NCBI GenBank assembly: GCA_963680875.1
Contig: OY804576.1
Span: 76,885,668 to 76,949,667, forward strand
Reading direction: 5' to 3'
Length of the DNA: 64,000 nt
Origin: Bathymodiolus brooksi
Taxonomy: Eukaryota > Mollusca > Bivalvia > Mytilida > Modiolidae
Positions 13,456 through 25,845 of the stretch are shown here, in pieces (the first letter of the stretch is position 1; each line of letters opens with the position of its first letter). The notes beneath the pieces are model-generated. The model did no database searches. It had not been told where the DNA came from and worked only from the letters and a program-made list of their open reading frames with translations. The position numbers and the translations under genes were made by a program.

Positions 13456-15970
13456 CAGGGGTTTCAAAGTTTTTTATAATAGGAGGTACTTCTTAAATTT
13501 TAGGAGGTACCTAAAAAATTAGGCCGAGGGCCGTAAGGGGTCCAGGGGGCGGAAGCTCCTGAAATCTAGCATTTTGTGGACCAAAAAATGTACTTCAGAG
13601 ACTGCAAAACATTAAGTGTTTTTGAAAGAAAAATCCCATTAACTTTAGAGTTCAGATTTCACCAAGAGTGAAGACCATGCATAATGCCTGGATTTTCCCC
13701 CCCAATTTCTTTATTGAATATTTCAGTTTACAGACTTCAGCCAAGATTATTCATAGATAGTCTGCCATATCTTAAAAAAAAACCAAAAGGACCATAAAGA
13801 GCTACGGTTCCACAGCTAGGCTTGACCAAGCCATTGTTATCAAAGCTTAAACTTCTCTAAATTCTTTTGTTGGCTTTGTCCTTTTCTTTTTCACAATACC
13901 TTGGCTTGTGTTTTTTTTTTTACTTCATTACCAGTAATTAAACTCATCAAAGACCATTGGCAGGATCAAGACATATAAGTGTCATAATTAATGAAACCAA
14001 GAAGTATATAGAATACGTCCTTGATGAAACATATAAATTTAATTTGCAATCATCAATCTTTAATAAAATTTATAATTTTTTAATAGATGAATACAAATAT
14101 AATTAAACAAAAACAATATATATTGTTACTTTCACGACTTATGTGCAAAAAAAATGTTCGAACAAAAACGATTCGCGGGAAGACATTTATTAACATTTGA
14201 ATCACAAAAGTTAAATTATTTTGGAAAAAAAGGGGGGCCGGCATTTTGACATTACAATGTAATTCGTATTTTTGTCCGAGATTCCTCTGTCGTCCGACGA
14301 CATTATATATTTTTGCTAGAGCCGTCGGATGTCAGAGCGCTATATATCCGGAAAACAGCGGATTTGCCTCTCCAGCTCTTGGTCGGCACATTTGCACGTT
14401 TTGTGGCTATCGGATTTTATTAACTATCAGAAACCCTTATATAAATCGCTTCACCAATCATTTTTCTATTCATTCATAACCATCTTACCCTCAGAAATTG
14501 GTGTTACACTCCATTACAGCACGATTTTGCCTTGGATCCTATTATTCCGCTATTTTTTGGGCCAGTAAAAAATTAGAGTCACTGGTCCAAATGTCATAAT
14601 GGTGGCCCAAACATTTTGTGACATTTTTTTTATGAAAAAAAAGACATCAGATATCAATATATAAATAGTTTTCAGATTAATTGTTTTGTATCAATAACAT
14701 TAAAATTCATTCTTTCACTAGTCTCACAGGGGTTGGGGGGCTCTTCAAGGTAATTTTGGTAGGTACAGGTGTGCAGCTGAAATTGCGAAAACACCCCAAT
14801 GCATATATTGCTATCAAATGAAACCTAAATTTACTTGTTATAACCTTTTTGACAACCTTGACGCCATTGGCTAGGGAGGTCTTAAGAAACGATGCTAGTC
14901 CATCGGATGGGGACAATAAAAGGCTGGTTTGTGCAAGGGGAGATCAATGCCATGATCACATTAAAGACATCCGGAAAAGAGTAGACTAATGCCACTACAA
15001 GGACCGCTCTTGCACTCCCCAGAGTGAAGAGTGACATCACTTGTTTCAATCCACTATGAAGAAGTGATTTTAAAGTAAAATAACCTGTTAGTTCGGGTAA
15101 TGTCAGTTGGTTATTCATTCCAAACAAGAATTTCGCTTTGTTGAAATAACAAACGGTGCTGTCATTTTCTGTTATAAACAACTGTTAACTTTTCCTGTTA
15201 TTTTTTAATTTGTAAACAAAAGTTCTGGTTCCAAAAAAGAAAACCACTCCCAATTGTCATTAAAATGTAGCTGTGTACATGAACTATGAAAAGTTTAAAA
15301 GAAGTGACAGGCCAGATCGTTTCCGTAGTTTGACATTAGTCAACGATTTTCTCTCTGTTGTTGGGGAAAAGTTTTTCAATGATTACCTAAGGATTGACAC
15401 AAAAAGGTTTCAGATTTCTGTAAAATGAAATTCGTACATGTACATTTTGCAGCAGATTGAATGAATAAATTTCCGAACCGTGGAAGATACCAGATCGCAA
15501 ACATTATAAGTTGACAGAATTCTCTTTATTGTTCACAACTTTCTACTTCGTCCGTGATTTTTAACAATTTTAATAATTAAATCATAAAGAAACAAAAAAA
15601 CACGTTTCTTTTCTAATATTTAGTGAATACTTGTGTATTACATGAAAACGTGTAGGAAACGTGTATTGATTGGCTCGATAAAAATACATAATTGGGGAGA
15701 ACAGTAAATTACATTAGCTGTGTATTCATTGGCTACAAAAATGTATTTGGACCAATCGCTGTGCTCGTAACAAACCGTTTTCGACTAGAACAGAAGAGTT
15801 ATCTACCGTTGAAGTTACAGTTTACATGTATGTCCGGTTTCGGTAAAATTTTTAAGTCTTTTAGGCAATCGCCCAAACGTTTTTTGTTGGGCCAGTGACT
15901 ACCTAATTTGGAGCAGCTTTTGGTCGCCCGAATAAGATATTAGTCGCATTTGGCGACCGTCCATTTCAGG
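13456..15970. other. 2.5-kb insertion of unknown type inside HLE
   Basis: Interrupts the HLE modules: HLE text stops at GGGGACCAC (13455) and resumes at GTGGTGGCCATCTTGG (about 15972). It contains GGAGGTAC twice near its left end, poly-T runs, and the words TTTTGGGCCAGT at 14560 and TTGGGCCAGTGACTA at 15888. A minus-strand open frame of 99 codons (14882-15181) has no recognisable motif. I see no transposase signature or clean terminal repeats. Confidence 0.5.
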
Positions 15971-16197
15971 CACTGTGTGGTGGCCATCTTGGTAGGAGTT
16001 CTGAAATGCCGGACACAATTTTGGAAGAGGACCACCCAAGAATCATTTTAGCAAAGTTTGGTTGAGATTGGCTCAGTAGTTTCAGAGGAGAAGATTTTTT
16101 TTTAAATTTCATCCCCCTTTTTGTCTAAATTGCATAATCGGTCAAAATCGACAAAAGTTCAAAGTTCATAAAAAATCCTGTAATATGTATATGTTAA

Positions 16198-19103
16198 CTA
16201 GAGGCTCCCAGGAGCCTGTATAGCTCACCTGGGTATAATAACAACATCAGTCAATAAAACTTGATAACTTCGGTAAAAAAAATTAACAATTGTAGCCTTC
16301 GTCATTTTTATAAATTTGATGAAAAAAGGGCAAGAACTCCAAGATGGGTAATCAGATTTACTTCAAAATTGCTGGTAAAAAAAAAAATTGATCGAAAGGT
16401 CGAACCGCCAGACACATTTTTGGAAGAGAACCATCCAATGACTATTTCATCAAAATTTTGTTCTTATTGAGCAAATCATTTCAGACAAAAAGATTTTTAT
16501 GGGAATTTCCCATAGGGTCCTATGTTAAATTAAGTTCGGCTGTGGCGGCCATCTTGGTCGGTGTTCTGAAATGCTGGACACAATTTTGGAAGAGGACCAC
16601 CCAAGAATCATTTCAGCAAAGTTTGGTTGAGATTGGCTCTGTAGTTTCAGAGAGGAAGATTTTTTTAATTTCATCCCCCCTTTTTTCTAATTTGCATAAT
16701 CGGTCAAACTCGGTAAAAGTTTTAAGTTCATAAAAAATCCCGTAATATATGTTAAAAAGCTCATCATTATGCTTATACAGTTCAAATTTGGGCACTTTCT
16801 GGCTTAAAATAGAGCAGTTTTGGCCATTTGAAGAAATTTCTATTTTTAGTAATGGTGGCCATCTTGGATACAGGACGGTGCTGACGGACACAATTTTGAA
16901 AGGGGACCACCTAAGGATCATTTCAGCAAAGTTTGGTTGAGATTGGCTCAGTAGTTTCAGAGGAGAAGATTTTTTTTTAATTCCATCCCCCCTTTTTTCT
17001 AATTTGCATAATCGGTCAAAATCGGCAAAAGTTCAAAGTTCATAAAAAAATCTCATAATATATGTTAAAAAGCTCATCATTATGCTTATACAGTTCAAAT
17101 TTTGGCACTTTCTGGCTTAAAATAGAGCAGTTTTGGCCATTTGAAGAAATTTCTATTTTTAGTAATGGTGGCCATCTTGGATACAGTACGGCGCTGACGG
17201 ACACAATTTTGAAAGGGGACCACCTAAGGATCATTTCAGCAAAGTTTGGTTGAGATTGGCTCAGTAGTTTCAGAGGAGAAGATATTTTTTTTTATTTCAT
17301 CCCCCCTTTTTTCTAATTTGCATAATCGGTCAAAATCGGCAAAAGTTCAAAGTTCATAAAAAATTCCGTAATATATGTTAAAAAACTCATCATTATGCTT
17401 ATACAGTTCAAATTTTGGCACTTTCTGGCTTAAAATAGAGCAGTTTTGGCCATTTGAAGAAATTTCTATTTTTTAGTAATGGTGGCCATCTTGGATACAG
17501 GACGGCGCTGACGGACACAATTTTGAAAGGGGACCACCTAAGGATCATTTCAGCAAAGTTTTGTTGAGATTGGCTCAGTAGTTTCAGAGGGGAAGATTTT
17601 TTAAATTTCATCCCCCCTTTTTTCTAATTTGCATAATCGGTCAAAATCGGTAAAAGTTCAAAGTTCATAAAAAATCCTGTAATATATGTTAAAAAGCTCA
17701 TCATTATGCTTATACAGTTCAAATTTGAGCACTTTCTGGCTTAAAATAGAGCAGTTTTGGCCATTTGAAGAAATTTCTATTTTTAGTAATGGCAGCCATC
17801 TTGGATACAGGACGGCGCTGACGGACACAATTTTAAAAGGGGACCACCTAAGGATCATTTCAGCAAAGTTTGGTTGAAATTGGCTCAGTAGTTTCAGAGG
17901 AGAAGATTTTTTTTAATTTCATCCCCCCTTTTTTTAAATTTCATAATCGGTCAAAATCGGTAAAAGTTCAAAGTTCATAAAAAATCCAGTGATACATGTT
18001 AAAAAGCTCATCATTATGCTTATACAGTTCAAATTTTGGCACTTTCTGGCTTAAAATAGAGCAGTTTTGGCCATTTGAAGAAATTTCTATTTTTAGTAAT
18101 GGCGGCCATCTTGGATACAGGACGGCGCTGAGGGACACAATTTTAAAAGGGGACCACCTAAGGATCATTTCAGCAAAGTTTGGTTGAGATTGGTTCAGTA
18201 GTTTCAGAGGAGAAGATTTTTTTTTTATTTCATCCCCCCTTTTTTCTAATTTGCATAATCGGTCAAAATGGGTAATCGGATTTACTTCAAAATTGCAGGG
18301 TAGGTAGATCTTGAATTGCTGCACATTTTTGCAATAAACTTAACATCTATCTCTAAATAGTTTTTGAAATATAAGACGAAAAGTATTAAAATGAAAAAAA
18401 AAAATTGATGAAAAAAGGGCAATAACTCCAAGATGGGTAATCAAATTTACTTCAAAATTGCAGGGTAGGTAGATCTTGACATGCTGAGCATGTTTGCAGT
18501 TTCAACTTACCATCTGTCTGTTATAGTTTTTGAAATAAAGGACGAAAAGTATTAAAATTTTGAAAATTTAATGAAAAAAGGGAAATAACTCCAAAATGAG
18601 TAATGGGATTTACTTCAAAATTGCAGGGTAGGTAGATCTTGATATGCCGCACATTTTTGCAATTTAAAGTTAACCTTTATCTCTTATAGTTTTTGAAATA
18701 TAAGACGAAAAGCATTAAAATTTTACAAATTTGATGAAAAAAGGGCAATAACTCCAAGATGGGTAATCAGATTTACTTCAAAATTGCAGGGTAGGTAGAT
18801 CTTGATGTGCTGATCATTTTTACCCCATGTCAGATTTTTTATATTACTAACAGTTTTTGAGTTATTACCAAAAACCTGCAATTTTACCATATGTTCTATT
18901 TTTAGTAACAGCGGCCATGTTGGTTGGTGCACGGCATCACCGGACACAATTTCGAAACTAGATACCCTAGTAATGATTCAGACCAAGTTTGGTTTCCATT
19001 GGTCTAGTACTTTCAGAGGAGAAGATTTTTGAAAAAGTTTACGACGTACGACGGACACCAAGTGATGAGAATAGCTCACCTGACCCTTTGGGTCAGGTGA
19101 GCT
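16198..19103 (-). mobile_element. HLE copy E4b, nested, with 312-bp core array
   Basis: Complete element: CTAG plus AGGCTCCCAGGAGCCT at 16198-16217, and the 5' hairpin CACCTGACCC/GGGTCAGGTG at 19077-19100. About 16745-18240 is a tandem array of five ~312-bp cores, each starting near ATGTTAAAAAGCTCATCA (16748, 17061, 17374, 17685, 17996). A second module type with AAAAAGGGCAATAACTCC and TGCAGGGTAGGTAGATCTT repeats four times at 18290-18830. The element sits inside another 312-bp core unit at its TTAAAAAGC site. Confidence 0.85.
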
Positions 19104-20350
19104 AAAAAGCTCATCATTATGCTTATACAGTTCAAATTTGGGCACATTCTGGCTTAAAATAGAGCAGTTTTGGCCATTTGAAGACATTTCTATTTTTAGT
19201 AATGGTGGCCATCTTGGATACAGGACGGCGCTGACGGACACAATTTTGAAAGGGACCCACCCAGGGACCATCCCTGCCAGGTTTGGTTTAATTTGGTTCA
19301 GCGGTTTCAGAGGAGAAGATTTAAATGTGATCTTTTATGCCTAATTTGCATAATCAGTATAAATCGGCTGAAAGAAAAATTTCACAGAAAAACCCAGAAT
19401 AATTTTAAACTACTCCTTGTCATGTAGCTGCAGTTAAAATTTGAGCTCATATTTACTTATACTAAAGCAGCAATGGACAATTGAAGAAATTTCTATTTTT
19501 AGTAACAGCAGCCATCTTGAATGGAGGGCGGGGCTGTCGGACACATTTTTGAAAGGGACCCACCCAGGGACCATCCCTGCCAGGTTTGGTTTAATTTGGT
19601 TCAGCGGTTTCAGAGGAGAAGATTTAAATGTGATCTTTTATCAAAATATGCCTAATTTGCATAATCGGTATATATCGGCTAAAAGAAAATTTCACAGAAA
19701 AACCAGGAATATATGTTAAACTACTCCTTGCCATGTAGCTGCAGTTAAAATTTGAGCTCATTTTGACTTATACTAAAGCAGCAATGGACAATTGAAGAAA
19801 TTTCTATTTTTAGTAACAGCAGCCATCTTAAATGGAGGGCGAGGCTGTCGGACACAAATTTGAAAGGGACCCACCCAGGGACCATCCCTGCCAGGTTTGG
19901 TTTAATTTGGTTCAGCGGTTTCAGAGGAGAAGATTTAAATGTGATCTTTTATCAAAATATGCCTAATTTGCATAATCGGTATATATCGGCTGAAAGAAAA
20001 TTTCACAGAAAAACACGGAATATATGTTAAACTACTCCTTGCCATGTAGCTGCAGTTAAAATTTGAGCTCATTTTGACTTACACTAAAGCAGCAATGAAC
20101 AATTAAAATTTCATCCCCCTTTTTTTTTCTATTTTTAGCTTGGCGGCCATCTTGGTTGGAAGTCGGGATCACCGGACATACATTTGGAAGGGGGCCACCC
20201 AAGGACCATTCCACCAAAGTTTGGTTGCAATTGGCCCAGTGGTTTCTGAGGAGAAGATTAAAATGTGAAATGTTGACGGATGGACGACGGACGAGACGAC
20301 GGACGAAAAGTGATGACAATAGCTCACATGGCCTAAAGGCCAGGTGAGCT

Positions 20351-20765
20351 AAAAATGGCAAAACAAATGGAATTTCAGTAACAGAGGAAGATTCTACCAC
20401 AATTTCCATCATCAAGTAAAAACAAAAAACCTTCATGACTTTCCAAACAAAATAATTTCAACAGTAATTTACAACCCCAGATCGGGATATGCCAAATTTA
20501 ATGATTACTGCCACAAATTAAACATCACAGACAGTGCAAACTGTCAATGTGAAGATAGGGAAACCGTTGAACATTATATTCTTCATTGTGACCAATATGA
20601 AGAAGCAACAGAAAAATGTTTTTATTGTCTGGCTCAATGCACCTCAGTCTGGAGGTGCTCCTTACATCAGGAGCAGATGAAGAAGTTTCACTAACGGACA
20701 TGGAACGGATTCGAATTCTAGCAGATTCTGATTATATAAAGGAAACCAAACGCTTCGATTTATAA
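20351..20765 (+). pseudogene. LINE ORF2 3' remainder after the HLE insertion
   Basis: Continues the frame broken at 12825: KWQNKWNFSNRGRFYHNF matches the W...W....GR pattern that follows RNase H in these elements. It is followed by SGYAKFNDYCHKLN and a zinc-knuckle-like C-x-C-x6-HYILHC (CQCEDRETVEHYILHC). A frameshift occurs around 20615-20650. A second frame then gives SLEVLLTSGADEEVSLTDME and ends ETKRFDL at the stop 20763-20765. Together with 12175-12825 it is one LINE copy split by E4. Confidence 0.8.
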
Positions 20766-21303
20766 TTTATTTATCATTTTCTACCGTAATTATTTTATTT
20801 ATTTTTATATCAGTGTCCACCTATCAAAAGTACAAGTGTGTTGAAATTACCGAGTGTAAATTGTACATGCGCGTAGATGGTACTGGGTCGTTTCGCCCCA
20901 ATTACCTGTTTGCCTCTGGTCGTTTCGCCCCGGAAAGTGAGTCGATTCGCCCCACTTAGTCGCTATCTGCATATATTTTAAATTCTACAACCATGATTTG
21001 AATTTTCCCTCTTCATAACTTCATTCAATATTGATATTTACTGATAATATTGTTTTCATATTATTTCAAACGGTTATCTGATTAAGAATATCGCTGCCCT
21101 GGTTAAATTTTAACTAGTCAGAAAGTCTAGCGTAAAGTCTCCTAAAAACGGGATGCAGTAAAAGAAATGTAGAATCACAAATCAAGTTCCGACGCAGCGA
21201 AGCATCAGAATACGGACTTTGATTTGTCTTCACGCTTAAAAGTAAGTTTGATTTTCACGCATTCACGTACAGAATAAAGATTTTTCACGGATCATGGTTA
21301 GAC
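20766..21303. other. Spacer with TCGTTTCGCCCC-like repeats
   Basis: No gene. Three related words (TCGTTTCGCCCC at about 20888 and 20920, TCGATTCGCCCC at about 20942) occur within 70 bases; they look like the remains of a short repeat. The rest is unrecognised. Confidence 0.5.
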
Positions 21304-22001
21304 CTAGATACGATAACGTAACCCTCATTCCGCTTGTGCTCCAGTTAGGGTTACGAATCGGTCCCATTCAACGTATGGGAGCAAATCAAAATTTTCGTTA
21401 AGTGAATATTTCAACTTTCTTTTTGCATATCTGGTCATAACTTATTATTCCCTACAATTTTTAAGTAATGGCGATACGAAATAAGTGTTAAAATACCTGT
21501 TTCTACCTTCACGATCAATTTAGTATTCGAAAATTGTTTCTTGTCCACCATGGCACCTTACGTATACTCTCGTGATGGGTGAAGCCTATCCATATATGGA
21601 TCTGAATGCCAAATATGAAAAACTTTACTACGAAAAGTAACGATGATTTACTACGAATTGATCCAAATAAGGATATCTCCAAAACGAGGCAAGTGCACGT
21701 AAAATAGCAACTTGTAAACAAAATGTCGGACAGAAAGAAGATTTCATGCATTCAAATTTTCAGATGGATACAAGTCTACCATGGAGTGATGCAGCGTTTA
21801 CTTACAATGTAACACCTCGAGGTTTACCTAAATATATTTATCTTTCACCCCGTTAATTTTTCCAACCACTTACAACGGAATTAGGACAAAAAACCGCACG
21901 GTGTGAAACTCTTCGGGCGCTGCTCCCATACATTGAATGGGACTGATTCGTAACCCTCGCTGGGAGCAAAAGCGGACTGAGGGTTACGTTATCGTATCTA
22001 G
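21304..22001. mobile_element. MITE with ~80-bp terminal inverted repeats
   Basis: The left end CTAGATACGATAACGTAACC and the right end (complement of the same word, ending 22001) begin about 80 bp of near-identical inverted repeat that includes GGGTTACGAATC and CCCATTCAA.GTATGGGAGC. TTAGAC occurs directly outside both ends (21298-21303 and about 22003-22008), a probable target duplication of 6-7 bp. The interior has no conserved coding frame. A small non-autonomous DNA transposon of unknown superfamily. Confidence 0.75.
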
Positions 22002-22552
22002 CTTAGACCCCTTTCAGACCCACTGTCTATGACACGAAGAATACAGAATCTCATATAGAATCTTTCAATTTTTCTCCCAGATTATGTTTTTCCCCAGGTT
22101 TTAGGCAATTTACAAATGTGAAATTTTTCAGATAACAAATACCTACCAAGATATCACCTGCACTGACATATATATACCCTTTTTGCAGTTAGGGGATTAT
22201 TGTATATCTATAGGGGAAGGAAACACGTTATAACGATCTGCGGAAGATTTTCGTTCGAGGTTTTTCGCATTTTTCATAGTGTAAGGACAGACAACTCTGG
22301 GTAGAGATTGCCCCAACGCACTCGTCGCAACTTCGGCTGATTCCGTACCTTCATCATACCTCGTCCGTGTTACGATAGCTCCCATTGGAAATACTTTCGG
22401 AAATCTTCAATGAAGGAGGTATTAAAATAATTTCACTTACGAATATTCGTCCAATAATAATATATTTTCATTCGTCGCAATGTCGGCTGAGCCTTCATCA
22501 AAGACCAATATTTTTCAAAGCAAACTCTATACACTCATATATTCGGTAAAAA
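22002..22552. other. No recognised gene
   Basis: Contains two similar phrases, CGTCGCAACTTCGGCTGA (about 22323) and CGTCGCAATGTCGGCTGAG (about 22475), each close to TTCATCA; probably a degraded repeat. Confidence 0.4.
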
Positions 22553-22627
22553 GCTCCTGAGAGCTTGTGTTTATTGTTATACAAAAACCGAATTCAAATA
22601 AAGTTTTCTTATCTTATCTTATCTTAT
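22553..22627 (+). mobile_element. LINE-type 3' tail with (TCTTA)n
   Basis: AGCTCCTGAGAGCTTGTG forms a short stem, followed by AAATAAAG and TCTTATCTTATCTTATCTTA. Same layout as 2139-2216. A terminal short tandem repeat after a hairpin is typical of CR1/L2-type 3' ends. Confidence 0.5.
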
Positions 22628-22768
22628 TGTCGCCATTTTAGAACTTATTCGCAGTGCGCAATGTTTGATTGTGACGCGTAGACGCATATCAAATACCGTA
22701 TTACAGCCGAGGTATTGAGGAAGAGAAGCGGACTCGCCCGAGGTTTGCCGATTGTTCCCCAACGGAAC

Positions 22769-22931
22769 TAACCCGAATAATCCAGTCGTTATATTACGCT
22801 TTGCGATAGTGCCGATAGAGGGCGCAGTATTATTCGAGTTACAACGGAACAGTTGTAGTAACTCGAATAATTCAGCGCCCTCTATCAGCGACTAGCGGTA
22901 GAGTAATATAACGACTGGATTATTCGGGTTA
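22769..22931. mobile_element. 163-bp foldback element
   Basis: Nearly the whole stretch is one imperfect palindrome. The arms begin TAACCCGAATAATCCAGTCG on both strands and meet near GTTACAACGGAACAGTTGTA; both contain AGAGGGCGC. One arm has a short mismatched section (GCTTTGCGATAGTGCC versus CTCTACCGCTAGTCGC). A foldback MITE with no coding capacity. Confidence 0.8.
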
Positions 22932-22936
22932 CAGTT

Positions 22937-23041
22937 GTAGATGAATTTCAATATCTTGGTACTATTTTTTCTAGAAAAGGTAATTTTGGTAGAAACAAAA
23001 CTCGACCTGTACAACAAGCTAGAAAAGCCATGTTCTATGTA
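22937..23041 (+). pseudogene. CR1-like LINE reverse-transcriptase fragment
   Basis: VDEFQYLGTIFSRKGNFGRN followed by QQARKAMFYV. The pattern YLG..FS.nG.F...QArKAMf is the segment just after the reverse-transcriptase catalytic core in CR1-like LINEs. It stops at 23041, where an insertion with internal direct repeats begins; the same open reading resumes at about 24333. Confidence 0.7.
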
Positions 23042-24332
23042 ATATGAAACAGGCACGGCAATGAATGCTCGCGAATCTGAAAATTATCTGGCAATTTCAA
23101 GCTCATCCAGTGCTTCAAAAAGTGTCGCGATTTTTTGGGCCGAGATAAATCGGGGATGACTTTTTTTTAGGGCTCCTTTTTCCAGTCTCATTCAATTCTC
23201 GATTTCGGAGTGACATCACACAATGTAATTGACCAATCAATGATTATCATTTTTGAGATGAAGAAAATATTTGAGGTGAAGCCAAGCAAAATCCTCGGGA
23301 TTCTACATAGACTCCAATGTATATTAATTTATTCGCTATCTTCCAACAGAAGTTAAATATTTTAATTAAAATCACCTCTGGTCCTTATAGACACTAAATC
23401 AGATATCTAGTTTGATTTTCGTCAATTTATATCAGACGGGTTTATTTTAAATTAGGAAAATAAAATTCAAATTTTCCATTGGAATCTAGGTAAAATCTAG
23501 AGGATTCCTGCTGACCTCACCCCAATGAATTAATAAATACTCGGATATGAGGGATCGACCATTTAACTTGCAGGGGGAGTATGGTTTTTTGTTTCGTTCA
23601 AAATTTTTTTTCCGGACAACACGAGAGTTAGAATATTTTTTTCCAGAATATAACATTAGGTTATATGACAAAAACTCTGAATCAAATTATTTTTTTTTTC
23701 CTCCACCAAAATCAGAATATTTTTTTCAGCAACACTGGGAATCGGAATATTTTTTTTTAGAAAAAAACCATAAGTATACATTTTATACCATAAAGTGCTC
23801 GCTGACGCTCGCATAATATGAAACAGGCACGGCCATGAATGCTCGTGAATTTGAAAATTATCTGGCAATTTCACGCTCATCCAGTGAATCAAAAAGTGTC
23901 AAGATTTTTTGGGCCGAGATATATCGGGGACGACTTTTTTTTAGGGCCGAATCTAGTCTCATTCAATCGAGCTGTCGTTCCTTACGAAATCTCAAAAGTT
24001 AATTTCCGCGTAGAAACAAAAATTCTTGTCAGTATGTCAGAAGAGATTTAATAAATTAAGAAATATCAATATAAGTAAAACAAGCTAACAAAATGACTTT
24101 TATTACACACAGGTTCCGGGTTTCAGTGGTATCGGACGTACGAGAGAGGGTACGAGACTTAGGATCACCCTTGCGCTTTATGTTAAGAAGATCTTCATTA
24201 GTTGAGTGTGTTACACGGAACGTGTTTACAATGCGCAGATTTTTTTTTTATTCATGAGTATGTGCAGCCATGTTTGTCAAAAAATCCTGCGTACACATTT
24301 TATACCATAAAGAGCTAGCTGACGCTCACATA
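23042..24332. mobile_element. Insertion with internal direct repeats inside the CR1-like LINE
   Basis: Two tandem, partly deleted copies of one unit. AATATGAAACAGGCACGGC opens copies at about 23041 and 23816 (about 160 bp of high identity, including GGGCCGAGATA.ATCGGGGA). CATTTTATACCATAAAG closes copies at about 23780 and 24296, before GCTGACGCTC. The second copy is about 260 bp shorter. It splits the LINE between MFYV and the PI..Q-type helix. A stretch at 23620-23770 repeats GAATATTTTTTT words. No coding frame. Confidence 0.65.
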
Positions 24333-25212
24333 TTAAGAAAATTGTCTTTACCAATTGTTTTTGTTGCAATTATTCGATGCAATGGTTGCACCAATCTTTT
24401 TAGAGTGCTGAATTTTGGTGTTATGAAAAAAATGATATTGCTGAAACATTGCATTTAGAATTTTGTAAATATATTATGAAAGTTAAAAAATGTACACCAA
24501 ATTACATTGTATATGGTGAACTAGGTCGAGTGCCTATGTCTGTTCATATAAATGCCAGGATGATTGGTTTTTGGGCACGTATTGTACACGGTAAAAAAGA
24601 GAAAATTTCTAAAACACTGTGATATTTTGTATCAATTAGATCTTTGTGATGTATACCATTCTAAATGGTTAAATTGTGTAAAAGATATATTGAACAAATG
24701 TGGTTTTATAAATTATTGGAATGATCAATTTGTTCCTAGAAATTTTAACCTATCTAAGAAAGTTAAGCAGTACTTTTATGATTCTTACATGTACATATGT
24801 CGAGTATTGGAAATTGCAAATCTTTAATGCACATAAATGTACTAATTATAGAATGTATAAATCTGATTTTGGTTTGGAAAAATACTTTACTATATTACTG
24901 CCTGATTTAATGTATAACATGTGTAAATTTAGATGTGGTAGTCATAAATTGCCAATAGAAATGGGTAGATTTTTTAGTATTGACAGATCAGAAAGAATTT
25001 GTGATTTATGTAATAAGGAAGAACTGGGTGATGAATTTCACTATCTGTTTAACTGTACTTTTTTCAAAGATGAAAGGAAAAAATTTATTTCTGAGTATTT
25101 ATATAATGTTCCAAATACAATTACTTTTAGTGAGTTAATGAACAGTGATGATAAATATGTACTCATTGGTTTATCAAAATATGCTAGAATAGTCATGTCT
25201 GTATTCAAATAA
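24333..25212 (+). pseudogene. CR1-like LINE ORF2 C-terminal part
   Basis: Continues the fragment at 22937. Frames in order give LQLFDAMVAPIFL; YEKNDIAETLHLEFCKYIMK with KCTPNYIVYGELGRVP; HINARMIGFWARIVHGKKEK; and an intact last stretch ending 25212 with MYNMCKFRCGSHKLPIEMGR, ERICDLCNKEELGDEFHYLF and LIGLSKYARIVMSVFK. The C-x2-C...H.LF.C pattern is the C-terminal zinc-binding motif of this LINE group. There are at least three frame breaks (near 24410, 24600 and 24800), so it is non-functional. The last 160 codons are well preserved, so decay is moderate. Confidence 0.8.
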
Positions 25213-25408
25213 TACTTACAAGTGTTAATATTGCCTTGCAATTACATAAATATGTCTTATATTTATATATTGCCTTCCAACAAACATAAATATGTTTCAT
25301 AATTTGTATATATGTTCATGCATTACATGTTGTTTAATTGTTTATAATTATTTGTACTATCATGCCCTATGTGGGGCCTTTAGTGAAATAAAAAGTTTCA
25401 AAAGTTTC
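25213..25408 (+). mobile_element. 3' UTR of the CR1-like LINE
   Basis: Follows the stop without interruption. It ends with the stem GCCCTATGTGGGGC, then AATAAAAAG and a short direct repeat of AGTTTCAAA. This is the expected 3' terminus, so the LINE copy is 3'-complete. Confidence 0.65.
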
Positions 25409-25845
25409 AAAAGGTACTTGCTAATCCATCCGTATTCAACATCCGGTATAAACAAACATTGGGTCATGGCAAATCCCCTGGTCATGGGTACTGAACTTGA
25501 AGTCAACTTAAAGAACTATAGTGGTATTTTCTCCTGGAATGTTGACATTGCAGTAGATATATTTTAAATGTTTCTTGAAATGATAGGTCTCTATTTCACC
25601 ATGTGATTCAAACTGTAATATTTATTATTCATTGCATCAGTTGATAATATTGTATGACCTTGTAAAACTTATAGAATTTACATTGCTTATTTCATAATGA
25701 TCATATGTTTTTATATATATGTTTTTTTTTGCAGATATTTGATGAAGGATATATATAACCTGCTGGACAACAACACTGTACAGTTGGTGAATATACATAA
25801 TTTTTACACAAGGTAATACATATTGCCATTATTGGCAACTGACAT
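25409..25845. other. No recognised feature
   Basis: AT-rich unique-looking DNA. No gene or repeat end identified. Confidence 0.5.

Larger units (their letters stand above)
12826..20350 (-). mobile_element. HLE complex E4 inserted in a LINE
   Basis: Bounded on the left by CCAG plus the AGGCTCCCAGGAGCCT hairpin and a CGCTCACCTGG word. On the right is the 5' hairpin TGGCCTAAAGGCCA flanked by CTCACA/GGTGAGCT (20318-20350). It is a nest rather than one element. Core modules occupy 12860-13455; a foreign block lies at 13456-15970; a second complete HLE (E4b) sits at 16198-19103 inside a core unit; and a different core type runs 19104-20100. The two sides join the same LINE reading frame, which fixes the boundaries to within two bases. 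Confidence 0.85.

Noticed and set aside
14707..15181. Two minus-strand frames of 69 and 99 codons as a gene
   Set aside because: No recognisable domain, opposite frames do not join, and the block lies inside a transposable-element nest.
16613..18324. Recurring 63-118-codon frames such as MLKSSSLCLYSSNL or ILRWSPFKIVSVSAVL
   Set aside because: They are translations of the non-coding HLE core in both directions. They appear on both strands of the same module and end wherever the module varies.
22200..22390. 62-codon minus-strand frame
   Set aside because: No motif, and the frame covers phrases that are repeated 150 bp away; more likely a degraded repeat.
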